DNA of 30,599 nucleotides, taken from Alphaproteobacteria bacterium. GTDB taxonomy: Bacteria > Pseudomonadota > Alphaproteobacteria > Rs-D84 > CACZYB01. Below are positions 8,171-16,547 of this stretch, piece by piece. The position numbers and the translations under genes were made by a program. The DNA lies in contig JAEDDP010000009.1 in NCBI GenBank assembly GCA_016297965.1, positions 1 to 30,599 on the forward strand. The letters run 5' to 3'. A model generated the notes under the pieces. That model saw only the letters and a list, made by a program, of their open reading frames with translations. It ran no database searches and was not told the origin of the DNA. How positions within the stretch are numbered: the first letter of the stretch is position 1; every line of letters begins with the position of its first letter.

Positions 8171-8208
8171 ATAATAAAAAAGCCGGAATCTTGTTTTGAT
8201 TTCGGCTT
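8171..8208 (-). terminator. Terminator after secB-plsC
   Basis: An 11-bp stem with one G-T pair (8180-8190 with 8198-8208; AAGCCG core) is followed on the minus strand by a T run. It lies 23 bases after the plsC stop codon. Confidence 0.8.
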
Positions 8209-8230
8209 CTTATCTTCTTTTTTATAACAA

Positions 8231-9022
8231 TTATTCTTTACCAACCAATTCTTTAAATCCTTTTTCAACAACATTATGGCAATACAAAGCTAAATCCTTT
8301 CTGTTATTAAATCCGGTTGAAATATCAATTGGTTTATGAATTATAATTTCCATTGTAAAAGGAGTATGGTGTAGGGCGTTGATAAGGTGTTCAACAAGAC
8401 CTTGTTCTTTTATATACCACGCATAATTATGTCTTTCCTCATCATTTATCAGTCTTTTTCCTTCACGTGTATAGGCAATGGAAATTGGTTGTACGGTTAT
8501 TTGATTATCAAGCTTTTGTCCGATATGATTTTCAAACATTGCGAACAAAGAACTTTTAAACGGAAGAACTTCATTTCCATCTGTTGATGTTCCTTCTGGG
8601 AAAACAAGCAATGGAATTTTTCGTTTTTCCAGCTCTTTTTCCATAAAATTCACTTCACGACCGGCCTTCATTCTGTCCCTTGAAATATACACTGTATTTC
8701 CAAGTCTTGTAATAATTCCAAAAATAGGCCAGTTTTTAACATCTTCCTTTGCTATAAAGTTTATTTTTAATACGGAACCCAGCGCGAATATATCAAAATA
8801 CGAATTATGATTACATACAAGGAGTAAATTTTTCACATCCGCAAGCTTTCCACTTTTAATTTTTACCCTTATCCCAAGGATGAAACAAACAACCTTGAAA
8901 TACATTTTGTTATACCACTTACACAAAACCCTTGTCTTACTGATAAGCCAAAGTATTGGCATATTGATAAATATCCATAACAGTAAAAAAGATATTTTTA
9001 AATAAACAACAAAGTTTTTCAT
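8231..9022 (-). CDS. plsC: 1-acyl-sn-glycerol-3-phosphate acyltransferase
   Basis: A 263-residue membrane-associated acyltransferase that converts lysophosphatidic acid to phosphatidic acid, the precursor of membrane phospholipids. The catalytic NHNSYFD (NHx4D) block is at 71-77, VYISRDR near 111-117 (substrate-binding block II) and the FPEGTS block at 141-146. A hydrophobic N-terminal segment at about residues 4-26 anchors it to the inner membrane. It starts 10 bases after secB, so the two are co-transcribed. Its product leads to the substrate of CdsA, encoded 3 kb away in a separate operon. Confidence 0.92.
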   Translation of the reverse strand: MKNFVVYLKISFLLLWIFINMPILWLISKTRVLCKWYNKMYFKVVCFILGIRVKIKSGKLADVKNLLLVCNHNSYFDIFALGSVLKINFIAKEDVKNWPIFGIITRLGNTVYISRDRMKAGREVNFMEKELEKRKIPLLVFPEGTSTDGNEVLPFKSSLFAMFENHIGQKLDNQITVQPISIAYTREGKRLINDEERHNYAWYIKEQGLVEHLINALHHTPFTMEIIIHKPIDISTGFNNRKDLALYCHNVVEKGFKELVGKE

Positions 9023-9032
9023 TATCCACCTA

Positions 9033-9515
9033 TTATTTATTTGAATTTACTGGTTCTGGGGTAGGGTTTGTATTAGCAGGAGCCTCATTAGTCTTTACTT
9101 CTACATTATCAAAGTTTACAGGAGCAAGAACAAATGGAGGGAATCCGCTTTCCCTTGTCAAATCAGTTACAATTCCACGAACGAATGGGAAAAGATATGC
9201 TGGAACCTTTCTTATAAGTATTTCTGCTTCTTCCTCTTTTGAAACTTCGGCATTTACCGCAACCATAGAACTGTATGAAAGTTCAATAAAGTAAAGTGTT
9301 GACTCTTTTAATGTATTTTTTACAGTCAAATGAATATTTACTTCAAAAAGATGTTCGCCCGCAGCCATAGATTTCACTTCAAAACCTATTTCCACATTTG
9401 GTTTATCTTCAATCTTTTCAAAAAATATTCTTGGAGAGTTAGGAGCTTCAAAAGAAAGATCCTTTATAAATTGATTTAAAATTTCAAATTTTTTTTGCTT
9501 TGTATTTTCTGCCAT
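9033..9515 (-). CDS. secB: Protein-export chaperone SecB
   Basis: A 160-residue cytosolic tetrameric chaperone that keeps preproteins unfolded and hands them to SecA. SecB features seen are SFEAPNSPRIFF near the N-terminus, YFIELSYSSMVAV, and the C-terminal block FPFVRGIVTDLTRESGFPPFVLAPVNFD, followed by a Thr/Asn/Pro-rich tail. The true start is the ATG at 9513-9515 behind GAGGAAAA; the open frame extends 45 codons upstream but that part is not SecB. The divergent Tim44-domain gene next door is a recurring alphaproteobacterial arrangement. Confidence 0.96.
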   Translation of the reverse strand: MAENTKQKKFEILNQFIKDLSFEAPNSPRIFFEKIEDKPNVEIGFEVKSMAAGEHLFEVNIHLTVKNTLKESTLYFIELSYSSMVAVNAEVSKEEEAEILIRKVPAYLFPFVRGIVTDLTRESGFPPFVLAPVNFDNVEVKTNEAPANTNPTPEPVNSNK

Positions 9516-9549
9516 TTTAATTTTCCTCTTTAATTTTGTTTTTTTATAT

Positions 9550-9576
9550 ATTATATATAATAAGTAATAAAAACAA
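9550..9576 (-). promoter_or_regulatory. Probable promoter for secB-plsC
   Basis: On the minus strand, TTGTTT (9571-9576) and TATAAT (9550-9555) have a short 15-base spacer, about 35 bases upstream of the secB ATG. The surrounding DNA is almost pure A/T, so the exact elements are uncertain. Confidence 0.4.
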
Positions 9577-9603
9577 GAAATTTTTTGAATTGGATGTACG
9601 ACT

Positions 9604-10272
9604 ATGGGGTCTTTAAATTTTTTTGATATATTTGTTATGATTATTTTCACAATAATCTCTTTTTCCCTTTATAAGGCTTTACGGGGAAATGATTCCGATG
9701 ATATTTTGGTGTCGGTAAAGGATAATGTGAAAAACAATAAAAAGGGCGGGCTTTTATCCATCGCACATTTAAAGGATAAAAAGCAAATTGAACAAATTTT
9801 TATCAATGCGCTTAAAAATGAAAGCTTAGATGTAAAGGTTGAAAGCCTTATGAAAATGGATAAGACTTTTGAACCTCAAACATTTATGACAAATGCAAAA
9901 AACATTTTTGAATCTGTGTTTCGGGCTTTTTATGCAAAGGATATTAAAACAATCAAACAAAATGTTTCCGATACTGTTTATCATGAATTTGAAAACAGCA
10001 TTTCCGAACTTGATAAAGTTAAGGAAAGTATTTCCGCAGAAATAGTAAGATTTAAAACAATTACTATAAAGGATATTTCTATTTTAAAGAAAAAAGCCAG
10101 TGTTTTTGTTGAATTTGTATCCGAACAAACAGCTTCACTTAAAAATTCCGAAGGTAAAGTTTTAAAAGGTGATGATAATCAAATTGAAACAATGACTGAT
10201 GTTTGGTGTTTTTCAAAGGATTTAACAAAGAAAAATCCGGATTGGATTTTGGAAAAAACTATTGAATGTTAA
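9604..10272 (+). CDS. Tim44-domain inner-membrane protein
   Basis: A 222-residue protein with one N-terminal transmembrane helix (about residues 6-22), a charged linker, and a Tim44-like domain from about residue 70. The domain matches the bacterial Tim44/MRPL45 pattern: SVFRAFYAKDIKTIKQNVSDTVYHEFENSI, then a beta-rich half ending in a DVWCFSKDL...NPDWILEKT block. The bacterial members are membrane-tethered and considered relatives of the mitochondrial import subunit Tim44; their exact role is unsettled. It is divergent from secB and followed closely by a 59-residue membrane protein. The ATG at 9604 has only a weak GGA upstream. Confidence 0.85.
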   Translation: MGSLNFFDIFVMIIFTIISFSLYKALRGNDSDDILVSVKDNVKNNKKGGLLSIAHLKDKKQIEQIFINALKNESLDVKVESLMKMDKTFEPQTFMTNAKNIFESVFRAFYAKDIKTIKQNVSDTVYHEFENSISELDKVKESISAEIVRFKTITIKDISILKKKASVFVEFVSEQTASLKNSEGKVLKGDDNQIETMTDVWCFSKDLTKKNPDWILEKTIEC

Positions 10273-10287
10273 TGATGGGGTGTATTT

Positions 10288-10467
10288 ATGTTTGAACGAA
10301 AAATTACATTGGGAAGTTCAAGAAGACGAGAAGGACTTTCAAAAAAGAAAATTTATTGGGGAATTTTTATTGTTTTAGTAATCTTTTTATCTGTTTGGCA
10401 AATGCCAATTAAACAAAATCAAATTTCAAAGGATATTGATTTGCCAAAACCAACAGAAATCAAATAA
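10288..10467 (+). CDS. Small single-pass membrane protein, unknown
   Basis: A 59-residue open frame, MFERKITLGSSRRREGLSKK followed by a hydrophobic helix (about residues 22-42) and a short tail with DIDLPKPTEIK. A basic N-terminus before one helix fits a type II membrane topology, N-in. GATGGGG lies 8 bases before the ATG, and the gene follows the Tim44-domain gene by 15 bases, so it is probably co-expressed with it. I do not recognise a family. Being so short, it could be missed by automatic annotation, but the ribosome-binding site, composition and operon position support it. Confidence 0.65.
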   Translation: MFERKITLGSSRRREGLSKKKIYWGIFIVLVIFLSVWQMPIKQNQISKDIDLPKPTEIK

Positions 10468-10482
10468 TATTTGTTTTTTCTG

Positions 10483-10510
10483 TTTACATTATTTTTTTCC
10501 TATGGTAGAT
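10483..10510 (+). promoter_or_regulatory. Probable promoter for frr-uppS-cdsA
   Basis: TTTACA (10483-10488) and GTAGAT (10505-10510) are separated by 16 bases, 34 bases before the frr ATG. The -10 element is a poor match, so this is tentative. Confidence 0.4.
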
Positions 10511-10544
10511 TTTTCTAGGTAAAATTAACCAAAGGAATAATAAA

Positions 10545-11114
10545 ATGGCATTTGAAAATTTTTCTGATTTAAAAAGCGATTTAACAACAAGAATGGGTAA
10601 GGCTGTTGATGTTTTAAAACGTGATTTAGCCGGACTTCGTACTGGTCGTGCATCAATAAGTCTTTTAGATAATATTTCCGTTATTGCATACGGAAGTCCA
10701 ACTCCAATAAACCAAGTTGCAAGTCTTTCTACACCTGAGGCAAGACTTATTTGTGTTTCCGTATGGGATAAATCGTTAACTTCTGCTGTGGAAAAGGCTA
10801 TTCGTGACTCTGATTTAGGTTTAAATCCTGCATCTGATGGTACTCTTGTTCGTGTTCCGATACCTGAACTTACCGAAGAAAGAAGAAAGGAACTTTCCAA
10901 AATTGCAAGTGGTTATGCTGAACAAACAAAGGTTTCTATAAGAAGTATTCGTCATGACGGTATGGAAGCTGTTAAATCAATGGAAAAATCAAAACTTATT
11001 TCCGAAGATGATAGAAAATCATACGAAGAAGAAATTCAAAAATTAACAGATAATGCTGTTGCCGATGTTGAAAAACATTTTGCTGAAAAACAAAAAGATA
11101 TTATGACAATATAG
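10545..11114 (+). CDS. frr: Ribosome recycling factor
   Basis: A 189-residue protein of normal family length (about 185) that splits post-termination ribosomes together with EF-G. It shows the RRF hallmarks: LKRDLAGLRTGRAS near residues 24-37, SPTPINQVASLSTPEAR, NPASDGTLVRVPIPELTEERRKEL and a C-terminal helix with KSMEKSKLISEDD. The ATG is preceded by AAAGGAATAATAAA. It heads the frr-uppS-cdsA operon; pyrH, usually just upstream of frr, is absent here. Confidence 0.97.
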   Translation: MAFENFSDLKSDLTTRMGKAVDVLKRDLAGLRTGRASISLLDNISVIAYGSPTPINQVASLSTPEARLICVSVWDKSLTSAVEKAIRDSDLGLNPASDGTLVRVPIPELTEERRKELSKIASGYAEQTKVSIRSIRHDGMEAVKSMEKSKLISEDDRKSYEEEIQKLTDNAVADVEKHFAEKQKDIMTI

Positions 11115-11128
11115 TTGGGGTTTAACGA

Positions 11129-11839
11129 ATGGCAGAAGCTCTTAAAATACCAAATCATATTGCTATAATTATGGATGGAAACGGTCGTTGGGCAAAGGCA
11201 AAGGGTCTTCCACGGACTGTTGGTCATACCAATGGAGCAAAGGCTCTTCAACGTGTAATTGAAGCGTGTAAAAAATTTGGTGTAAAGACTTTGACCGTAT
11301 ATGCTTTTTCAACCGAAAACTGGGGGCGTCCAAAGGAAGAAGTTGATTTCCTTATGGACCTTTTTTATAAATACCTTACCAATCAATCAAAAAAGCTTAT
11401 TGAAAACAAGATAAGGTTTAATGTTCTTGGCGATAAATCAAGGTTTAATAAGAAAACACAGGATGCAATGGTTGAATTGGAAAATCAAACAAAGAATTTT
11501 TCCGAATTTACACTTAATGTTGCAATGAATTACGGCGGTCATTCCGAAATTTTAAAGGCAACACGTGAAATTGCAATGGATTTGAAATCCGGCAAAATTT
11601 CCGAAAATGATATAACCGAAGAATTATTTGAATCTCATCTTTATACATCGGGACAACTTCCACCGGATTTAATTATTCGGACCAGTGGTGAACAAAGGTT
11701 AAGTGGTTTCCTACTTTATCAATGTTCATATTCCGAACTTTATTTTCCAAAGGTTCATTTCCCAGATTTTGATGAAAAACAAATAAAACTTGCAATAGAA
11801 GAATATACAAAAAGGGACAGACGTTATGGAAAAGTTTAA
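11129..11839 (+). CDS. uppS: Undecaprenyl diphosphate synthase
   Basis: A 236-residue cis-prenyltransferase that makes C55 undecaprenyl diphosphate, the lipid carrier for peptidoglycan and O-antigen. It carries HIAIIMDGNGRWAK with catalytic Asp16, the flexible-loop region AFSTENW, and the RTSGEQRLSGF motif followed by YSELYFPKVHFPDF, which ends the active-site region. Length is typical. It starts 14 bases after frr and overlaps cdsA by 14 bases, so translation of the two is likely coupled. Confidence 0.96.
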   Translation: MAEALKIPNHIAIIMDGNGRWAKAKGLPRTVGHTNGAKALQRVIEACKKFGVKTLTVYAFSTENWGRPKEEVDFLMDLFYKYLTNQSKKLIENKIRFNVLGDKSRFNKKTQDAMVELENQTKNFSEFTLNVAMNYGGHSEILKATREIAMDLKSGKISENDITEELFESHLYTSGQLPPDLIIRTSGEQRLSGFLLYQCSYSELYFPKVHFPDFDEKQIKLAIEEYTKRDRRYGKV

Positions 11840-12683
11840 AAATTTCTTTGTTGGTACAAACAAACGACTTCGTATTACAACCGCTTTTTTTATGTTGGCG
11901 ATTGCATATTTTTGTTTCAGTTTCGGTTTTTGGGGTGTTTGCGGTTTGGCACTTACCATTGCCCTTGCTATGATTTATGAATTTAATAGGCTTTTTAATC
12001 CAAAACTCGGACTAAAATTTGCTTGGGATTGTATAAGTATTATTGGTATCCTTTCACTTTTCTGTGCGAACAGAATTATTTGGAATGTTCCAAATTATTA
12101 TTTTTCATTTGCACTTGTTGGACTTTTCTGTTCTTCAATGCTTGCAAATATTGCATCTGAAAGAAAACACTGGGTTTTGGAAAGTTTAACCCCTATTTAC
12201 ATAGGTTTCGGTGTAATGTCAATTTTGTATGCTTACCTTTATTCAAGCATTGTTGCACTTATTTATATATTTATAATTACAATTGCAACCGATTCCGGTG
12301 CATTTTTCATCGGAAGTACTTTGGGTGGACCAAAGCTTTGCCCGAAAATAAGCCCAAAAAAGACATGGAGTGGTTCTTTGGGTGGTATTTTGTGTGCCTT
12401 TGCCTTTGCGACAAGCTTTATCATTGCCGTTCTTTGGAATATGAGTATTGATAATTTCAACAATGTTTCATTATGGGGTGCAATAAGTATTGTACTTTCC
12501 ATCATTTCACAAATTGGTGATTTGTTTGAATCTTGGTTGAAAAGATTAAATGATATTAAAGATTCAAGCAACCTTATTCCTGGACACGGTGGATTCCTTG
12601 ACCGATTTGACAGTGCATTATTCGTGGCACCTGTTATAGCATTGATTATTGCCTTTACAAAGGTCGGTTTCCTAATGCTTTAA
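11826..12683 (+). CDS. cdsA: Phosphatidate cytidylyltransferase
   Basis: A 285-residue polytopic membrane enzyme that makes CDP-diacylglycerol from phosphatidic acid and CTP. Several hydrophobic helices are visible from residue 16 on. The C-terminal signature SxLKRxxDxKDxxxLxPGHGGxxDRxD is intact (about residues 236-262), with SPKKTWSGSLGG before it (CTP/metal-binding region). Its start overlaps the end of uppS. It is the last gene of the operon and ends at a strong terminator. Confidence 0.95.
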   Translation: MEKFKNFFVGTNKRLRITTAFFMLAIAYFCFSFGFWGVCGLALTIALAMIYEFNRLFNPKLGLKFAWDCISIIGILSLFCANRIIWNVPNYYFSFALVGLFCSSMLANIASERKHWVLESLTPIYIGFGVMSILYAYLYSSIVALIYIFIITIATDSGAFFIGSTLGGPKLCPKISPKKTWSGSLGGILCAFAFATSFIIAVLWNMSIDNFNNVSLWGAISIVLSIISQIGDLFESWLKRLNDIKDSSNLIPGHGGFLDRFDSALFVAPVIALIIAFTKVGFLML

Positions 12684-12689
12684 AAAATC

Positions 12690-12718
12690 AACCTCCCATT
12701 TGGGAGGTTTTTTAATTT
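12690..12718 (+). terminator. Terminator after cdsA
   Basis: A 9-bp inverted repeat, AACCTCCCA/TGGGAGGTT, with a very tight loop is followed by a T run. It starts 7 bases after the cdsA stop codon. Confidence 0.85.
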
Positions 12719-12733
12719 TTCTTTAAGGTTTAA

Positions 12734-12808
12734 TTACTTACCGCGATGAACAACACTTTGCATAAGTTCTTTATTAACCTTTTTAACCCATGCAATGTAT
12801 TCAGCCCT
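12734..12808 (-). pseudogene. Possible coding remnant without a start codon
   Basis: On the minus strand a 24-codon stretch ending in TAA reads like protein: RAEYIAWVKKVNKELMQSVV then HRGK. It has no ATG, GTG or TTG before the preceding in-frame stop codon. It lies between the lipoprotein gene and the cdsA terminator. It may be the tail of a decayed gene, a start using an unusual codon, or chance. A GAAGGATAAGG ribosome-binding-like sequence sits just upstream. Confidence 0.3.
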
Positions 12809-12830
12809 TATCCTTCAATGTAGTATTTTA

Positions 12831-14393
12831 TTATTTTTCCTGTAAAAAGTTAAGTTGTGCCGGCGAAATAATCCTTGTTTTTTCTACTGCACCACCAATA
12901 ACTTGCTTTATATCCATATTTCTTTCACTTGAACCATTATATTTGAAACGGAATATACCATTGATACCCGTCCAACCATTTGGATTAAGTATATCTTTTT
13001 GTTCCACCGTTCCCTTATCTTCGCCAAGCGAGTTTACAAGAGACACAGCATCATAGGCAAGCGAGGCAATTTTGATTGGCGCACGATTGAAATACTTCTT
13101 ATATGCACTATCAAATTTTCCACTGTATTTTGTTGATACAGAAGGGTACCACGCACCACGGAATGCACGTTCACTATATACCTTTGGATTTTCAAGTTGT
13201 GATGTTCCTAAATATTGAACCTTATCCGGATGTACATCATAATACATAAGCGAAGATCCAATCATAAGGACATTATTTATATCATCGCCGAAAATGAATA
13301 TTGAATCATATTCCGGTTCAGATATAGTAAGTTTCTTTTCCAAATCAGAAAGTGTTTTTTCCATAAAACTCAATTCATCCTCAGAAGAAAGAAATTGTTC
13401 ACTGTCAAAAGCATTTTTGTATTCTATTGGATTGGATTCCTTTAATTTTAATAAATAGTCATACCTATCCTTCACAGATTGTTTATATTCGTCATATTCT
13501 GCTTTTCTGTTGTCAAAATTTGAAACTTCCTTTACTGCCTTCATAAGGTCAGTGGTAGTTTTCGCATTATATTTTACATCCGCAACCAATTCCGCATTAT
13601 TTTGGGATACATATTTTTTAAAGCTGTCGCGAACAAATCTTCCGGATTCGGAATCTGATACGATTATTGCAAATTTTGATTTTCCATTTTGTACGGCATA
13701 TTCAACAATACGCTTTATTTGTTGTTCCATCAAAAATCCAATGGAAAATACATTTCCCGAAAGAGCGGTTGTATCGGTTGTAAATGAAATAACCGGAACA
13801 TTTCCCGCACCACGACTTGCACCCTTTACTTCCTCTGCAAACAAAGGTCCAACAATCACATCGGCACCCTCACTAACGGCTGTTTTTGCCTTTTCCTTTG
13901 CATCATCGTATGTTCCATTTGTATCATAAAATTGAAGTATGGTATTTTTTGATTTTGCATCAAACAAAGCCATAGTTGCGGCATTTTTTAAATCCTCCGC
14001 CACCTTCATATTTTGAGTTTCAATTGGAAGAAGTACGGCAATCCTTAAAACACCATCTTCCGCTGGGCGGGTTGCAACCGATTCCCTATTTTCATTCTGA
14101 TTATAATCTTCTTCAAAAGCAGGAGAATTTGAAAAAGCCGGCTTTTTTTCAATATATTTTGAAAAATCAAAAACATCACGAATACTTGATTTTTGTTCAT
14201 TTTCACTTTTTGTGTAAAGTGGAGCATAGGAAACATCCCGTTCAACATTCGTAATCGGAGCCGTCCTTTTTGTTTCACCAAGGGGAAGCATTTTTGGTTT
14301 ATTTATCGCCTTTGGCACCCCCCTGTATGTTGTACATGAACCTAAAATAATTATGGGTAATAAAGAACAATCCCTTAATATTTTCTTAAACAT
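12831..14393 (-). CDS. LpoA-like penicillin-binding-protein activator lipoprotein
   Basis: A 520-residue lipoprotein. The N-terminus MFKKILRDCSLLPIIILGSC gives a signal peptide with lipobox LGSC. A roughly 100-residue linker precedes a periplasmic-binding-protein fold (LRIAVLLPIET...AATMALFDA, GADVIVGPLFAEEVKGASR, VISFTTDTTALSGNVFSIGF), as in the C-terminal domain of LpoA, an outer-membrane activator of peptidoglycan synthases. An inserted charged coiled-coil-like segment (about residues 280-340) splits the fold. The divergent rsmI next door is the conserved neighbour of lpoA in many proteobacteria. I chose the ATG at 14391-14393 because it sits directly before the lipoprotein signal. Confidence 0.85.
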   Translation of the reverse strand: MFKKILRDCSLLPIIILGSCTTYRGVPKAINKPKMLPLGETKRTAPITNVERDVSYAPLYTKSENEQKSSIRDVFDFSKYIEKKPAFSNSPAFEEDYNQNENRESVATRPAEDGVLRIAVLLPIETQNMKVAEDLKNAATMALFDAKSKNTILQFYDTNGTYDDAKEKAKTAVSEGADVIVGPLFAEEVKGASRGAGNVPVISFTTDTTALSGNVFSIGFLMEQQIKRIVEYAVQNGKSKFAIIVSDSESGRFVRDSFKKYVSQNNAELVADVKYNAKTTTDLMKAVKEVSNFDNRKAEYDEYKQSVKDRYDYLLKLKESNPIEYKNAFDSEQFLSSEDELSFMEKTLSDLEKKLTISEPEYDSIFIFGDDINNVLMIGSSLMYYDVHPDKVQYLGTSQLENPKVYSERAFRGAWYPSVSTKYSGKFDSAYKKYFNRAPIKIASLAYDAVSLVNSLGEDKGTVEQKDILNPNGWTGINGIFRFKYNGSSERNMDIKQVIGGAVEKTRIISPAQLNFLQEK

Positions 14394-14454
14394 ATTTCTC
14401 GCTTTTTCTGTAAATAGTGTTAATATATATTCATAATAAATCAAGGTTTTAAAT

Positions 14455-15324
14455 ATGACAAGCAAAATGACAGAAAACATTAAAAATATTTTACGGTCGG
14501 GGTTGTATATCGTTGCAACACCTATTGGAAATTTGGGTGATATTACTTTCCGCGCCGTTGAAACATTAAATTCGGTTGACCTTATCGCATGCGAAGATAC
14601 CCGTGTTTCAAAGGTCTTGCTTGATAAATATGGAATCCATACCCCAACAATAAGTGTTCATAATTATAACGAGGCGGATAAAATTGATTTTATCAAATCA
14701 AAGCTTGATGCCGGAATTGCCATTGCATTTATTTCCGATGCCGGTACACCACTTATTTCTGATCCTGGGTACAAGGTTTCAAGTTCCCTTCGTGATGCCG
14801 GTTATTATGTAACCATTGTTCCGGGACCAAGTGCCCCAATTGCCGCATTAGCATTAACCGGATTTCCAACCGACCGGTTTATGTTTATTGGCTTTGTTCC
14901 AACAAAATCTAATGAAAAGACCGGCTTTTTCAACGAAGTTAAATCTGAACGTGCAACGGTTGTTTTCTTTGAAAGTCCGAACCGCTTGCTTGATACACTT
15001 TCAACTCTTTCACAAATTTTTGGAAACAGACAAATTGCAATTGTTCGTGAAATCACCAAAATTTATGAGGAGGTTAAAAGGGGTACCGCAACCGAACTTT
15101 TTTCATATTTTACACAAAACCCACCACGTGGTGAATTTGTCGGACTTATTCATCCGGCGGAGGTGGAAAAATCCGTTGACGAACAAAAAATTGAAAAAAT
15201 GCTTTCATCTCTACTTACAAAACTAAGCCTTAAAGATGCAAGCGAATTTATATCTTCTGTATTTGATATCTCAAAAAAAGTCGTGTATAATATTGGATTA
15301 AGAATGAAACAAAAGGGGAAATAA
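14455..15324 (+). CDS. rsmI: 16S rRNA (cytidine1402-2'-O)-methyltransferase RsmI
   Basis: A 289-residue SAM-dependent tetrapyrrole-methylase-fold enzyme that 2'-O-methylates C1402 in the ribosomal decoding centre. It shows LYIVATPIGNLGDITFRA near residues 18-35, ACEDTRVSKVLL, FISDAGTPLISDPGY, VPGPSAPIAALALTGFPTDRF and FFESPNRL. Length is normal. AAGG lies 9 bases before the ATG, and MTSK could be replaced by the ATG five codons in. It heads an operon with an unknown secreted protein and smpB. The usual follower yraN is missing. Confidence 0.95.
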   Translation: MTSKMTENIKNILRSGLYIVATPIGNLGDITFRAVETLNSVDLIACEDTRVSKVLLDKYGIHTPTISVHNYNEADKIDFIKSKLDAGIAIAFISDAGTPLISDPGYKVSSSLRDAGYYVTIVPGPSAPIAALALTGFPTDRFMFIGFVPTKSNEKTGFFNEVKSERATVVFFESPNRLLDTLSTLSQIFGNRQIAIVREITKIYEEVKRGTATELFSYFTQNPPRGEFVGLIHPAEVEKSVDEQKIEKMLSSLLTKLSLKDASEFISSVFDISKKVVYNIGLRMKQKGK

Positions 15325-15325
15325 T

Positions 15326-15922
15326 ATGAAAAAATATATATGTTTGGTATTGCTTTGTTGTCTTGGTTTTAATACAAATGTTTTTGCCGATGATGCAAGT
15401 GATAAGGAAATTTTAGATGAAACAAATGCGATGTCCAAAAAGCTTGCAAATACCCGTGCAAAATTAAACACTACCATTGATATAAATTCCAATTCAAAGG
15501 ATGAAGATACATCCGACCTTGAAAAGGAAGATATGGAATTTTTGGAAAAATTGGAAAAATGTGAAAAGTTTAAGGGTGAATCAAAATCAACCCTTGCTTC
15601 TTCATCTACATCAACAAAGGAAATTTTAGGTTCTTCCGATAACAAATGTGAATACAGGGAGACAATGACTGATGGAAAAACTTTGACTTGTAAATTCCCA
15701 AATGATAAGTTAAAAGAAATATCCGGATATTACAAAAAACATTTATCAAACGGTTTTGGTGGCAAATACAACATTGATTTTGATATGAAAATGCCAGAAA
15801 TTGACTTTAAAAAGTTGTCCGAAGATGGTTTTAATTTCAGTTTGAATATGGAAATGCCAAAAATAAAGGTTGATAAAGTTAAAACAGATATTGAAAAGGT
15901 TATTGAGGATTCGTGTAAATAA
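15326..15922 (+). CDS. Secreted protein of unknown function
   Basis: A 198-residue protein with a clean signal peptide, MKKYICLVLLCCLGFNTNVFA, and cleavage predicted after AFA-type residue 21. The mature part is acidic and helical at first (DLEKEDMEFLEKLEKCEKFK), has three further cysteines across the middle (KCE, LTCKF and the near-terminal DSCK), and ends with beta-like repeats KMPEIDF and EMPKIKVDKV. I recognise no family. It starts one base after the rsmI stop codon, behind AAGGGG, and its TAA overlaps the smpB ATG, so the three genes form one unit. It probably acts in the periplasm, possibly with disulfides. Confidence 0.75.
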   Translation: MKKYICLVLLCCLGFNTNVFADDASDKEILDETNAMSKKLANTRAKLNTTIDINSNSKDEDTSDLEKEDMEFLEKLEKCEKFKGESKSTLASSSTSTKEILGSSDNKCEYRETMTDGKTLTCKFPNDKLKEISGYYKKHLSNGFGGKYNIDFDMKMPEIDFKKLSEDGFNFSLNMEMPKIKVDKVKTDIEKVIEDSCK

Positions 15923-16407
15923 TGGTTGATAAAAAGGGACACATACGGCTTATATCAACAGGTCTTGTGGCGGAAAACCGTAAGGCACGGTTCAACTATA
16001 CCATAACCGAAACATTTGAAGCCGGCTTGTCTCTAACCGGAGCAGAGGTAAAAAGTTTACGTCAGGGTCGTGCGAATATAACCGATGGTTATGCAACACC
16101 GGACGGCAATAATATTATTATAAACAACATTACCATTGGAAAATACGACAGTGAAAATATTTTTGCAATGCATACCGAAAAACGTCCAAGACAACTTTTG
16201 CTTAAACGTGGTGAAATAAAACGCCTTATTGGTCTTTATAACAAGGAACGTATTACCATTGTCCCATTGAGGTTATATTTTACCGAAAGGGGTTTGGCTA
16301 AGCTTCTTATTGGTGTAGGGCAGGGTAAAAATGCCGTTGATAAACGCCAAACAATAAAGGAGCGTGAATGGAAGCATGAAAAGGCAAGGTTAATGAAACA
16401 CAATTAA
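15922..16407 (+). CDS. smpB: SsrA-binding protein SmpB
   Basis: A 161-residue OB-fold protein that binds tmRNA and delivers it to stalled ribosomes. Family features are NRKARFNYTITETFEAGLSL, TGAEVKSLRQGRANI, the central EKRPRQLLLKRGEI, and the basic C-terminal tail KNAVDKRQTIKEREWKHEKARLMK that mimics mRNA in the decoding channel. Its start codon overlaps the stop codon of the preceding gene. The gene ends at a strong terminator. The tmRNA gene itself was not recognised in this window. Confidence 0.96.
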   Translation: MVDKKGHIRLISTGLVAENRKARFNYTITETFEAGLSLTGAEVKSLRQGRANITDGYATPDGNNIIINNITIGKYDSENIFAMHTEKRPRQLLLKRGEIKRLIGLYNKERITIVPLRLYFTERGLAKLLIGVGQGKNAVDKRQTIKEREWKHEKARLMKHN

Positions 16408-16410
16408 AAA

Positions 16411-16436
16411 CCCCCGATTTGGGGGCTTTTTCTTTT
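16411..16436 (+). terminator. Terminator after smpB
   Basis: A CCCCC-GATTT-GGGGG hairpin (16411-16425) followed by CTTTTTCTTTT starts 4 bases after the smpB stop codon. Confidence 0.85.
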
Positions 16437-16496
16437 CTTGGCACAAATAAAATAATACAATTTTTTCCGTACCAATTAAGAAAATAGTGATTTTAC

Positions 16497-16525
16497 TTGA
16501 TTTTTTATTATGTTTAGGTTATAAA
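16497..16525 (+). promoter_or_regulatory. Promoter for tRNA-His
   Basis: TTGATT (16497-16502) and TATAAA (16520-16525) are separated by 17 bases, about 22 bases before the tRNA. Confidence 0.65.
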
Positions 16526-16547
16526 TCTTTTATCTTTTTTGATAAAT

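Noticed and set aside
13510..13929. Long open frames opposite the LpoA-like gene and, similarly, opposite infA-proS, rpoH and cdsA
   Set aside because: They are antisense shadows of well-recognised genes with no start signals or family features.
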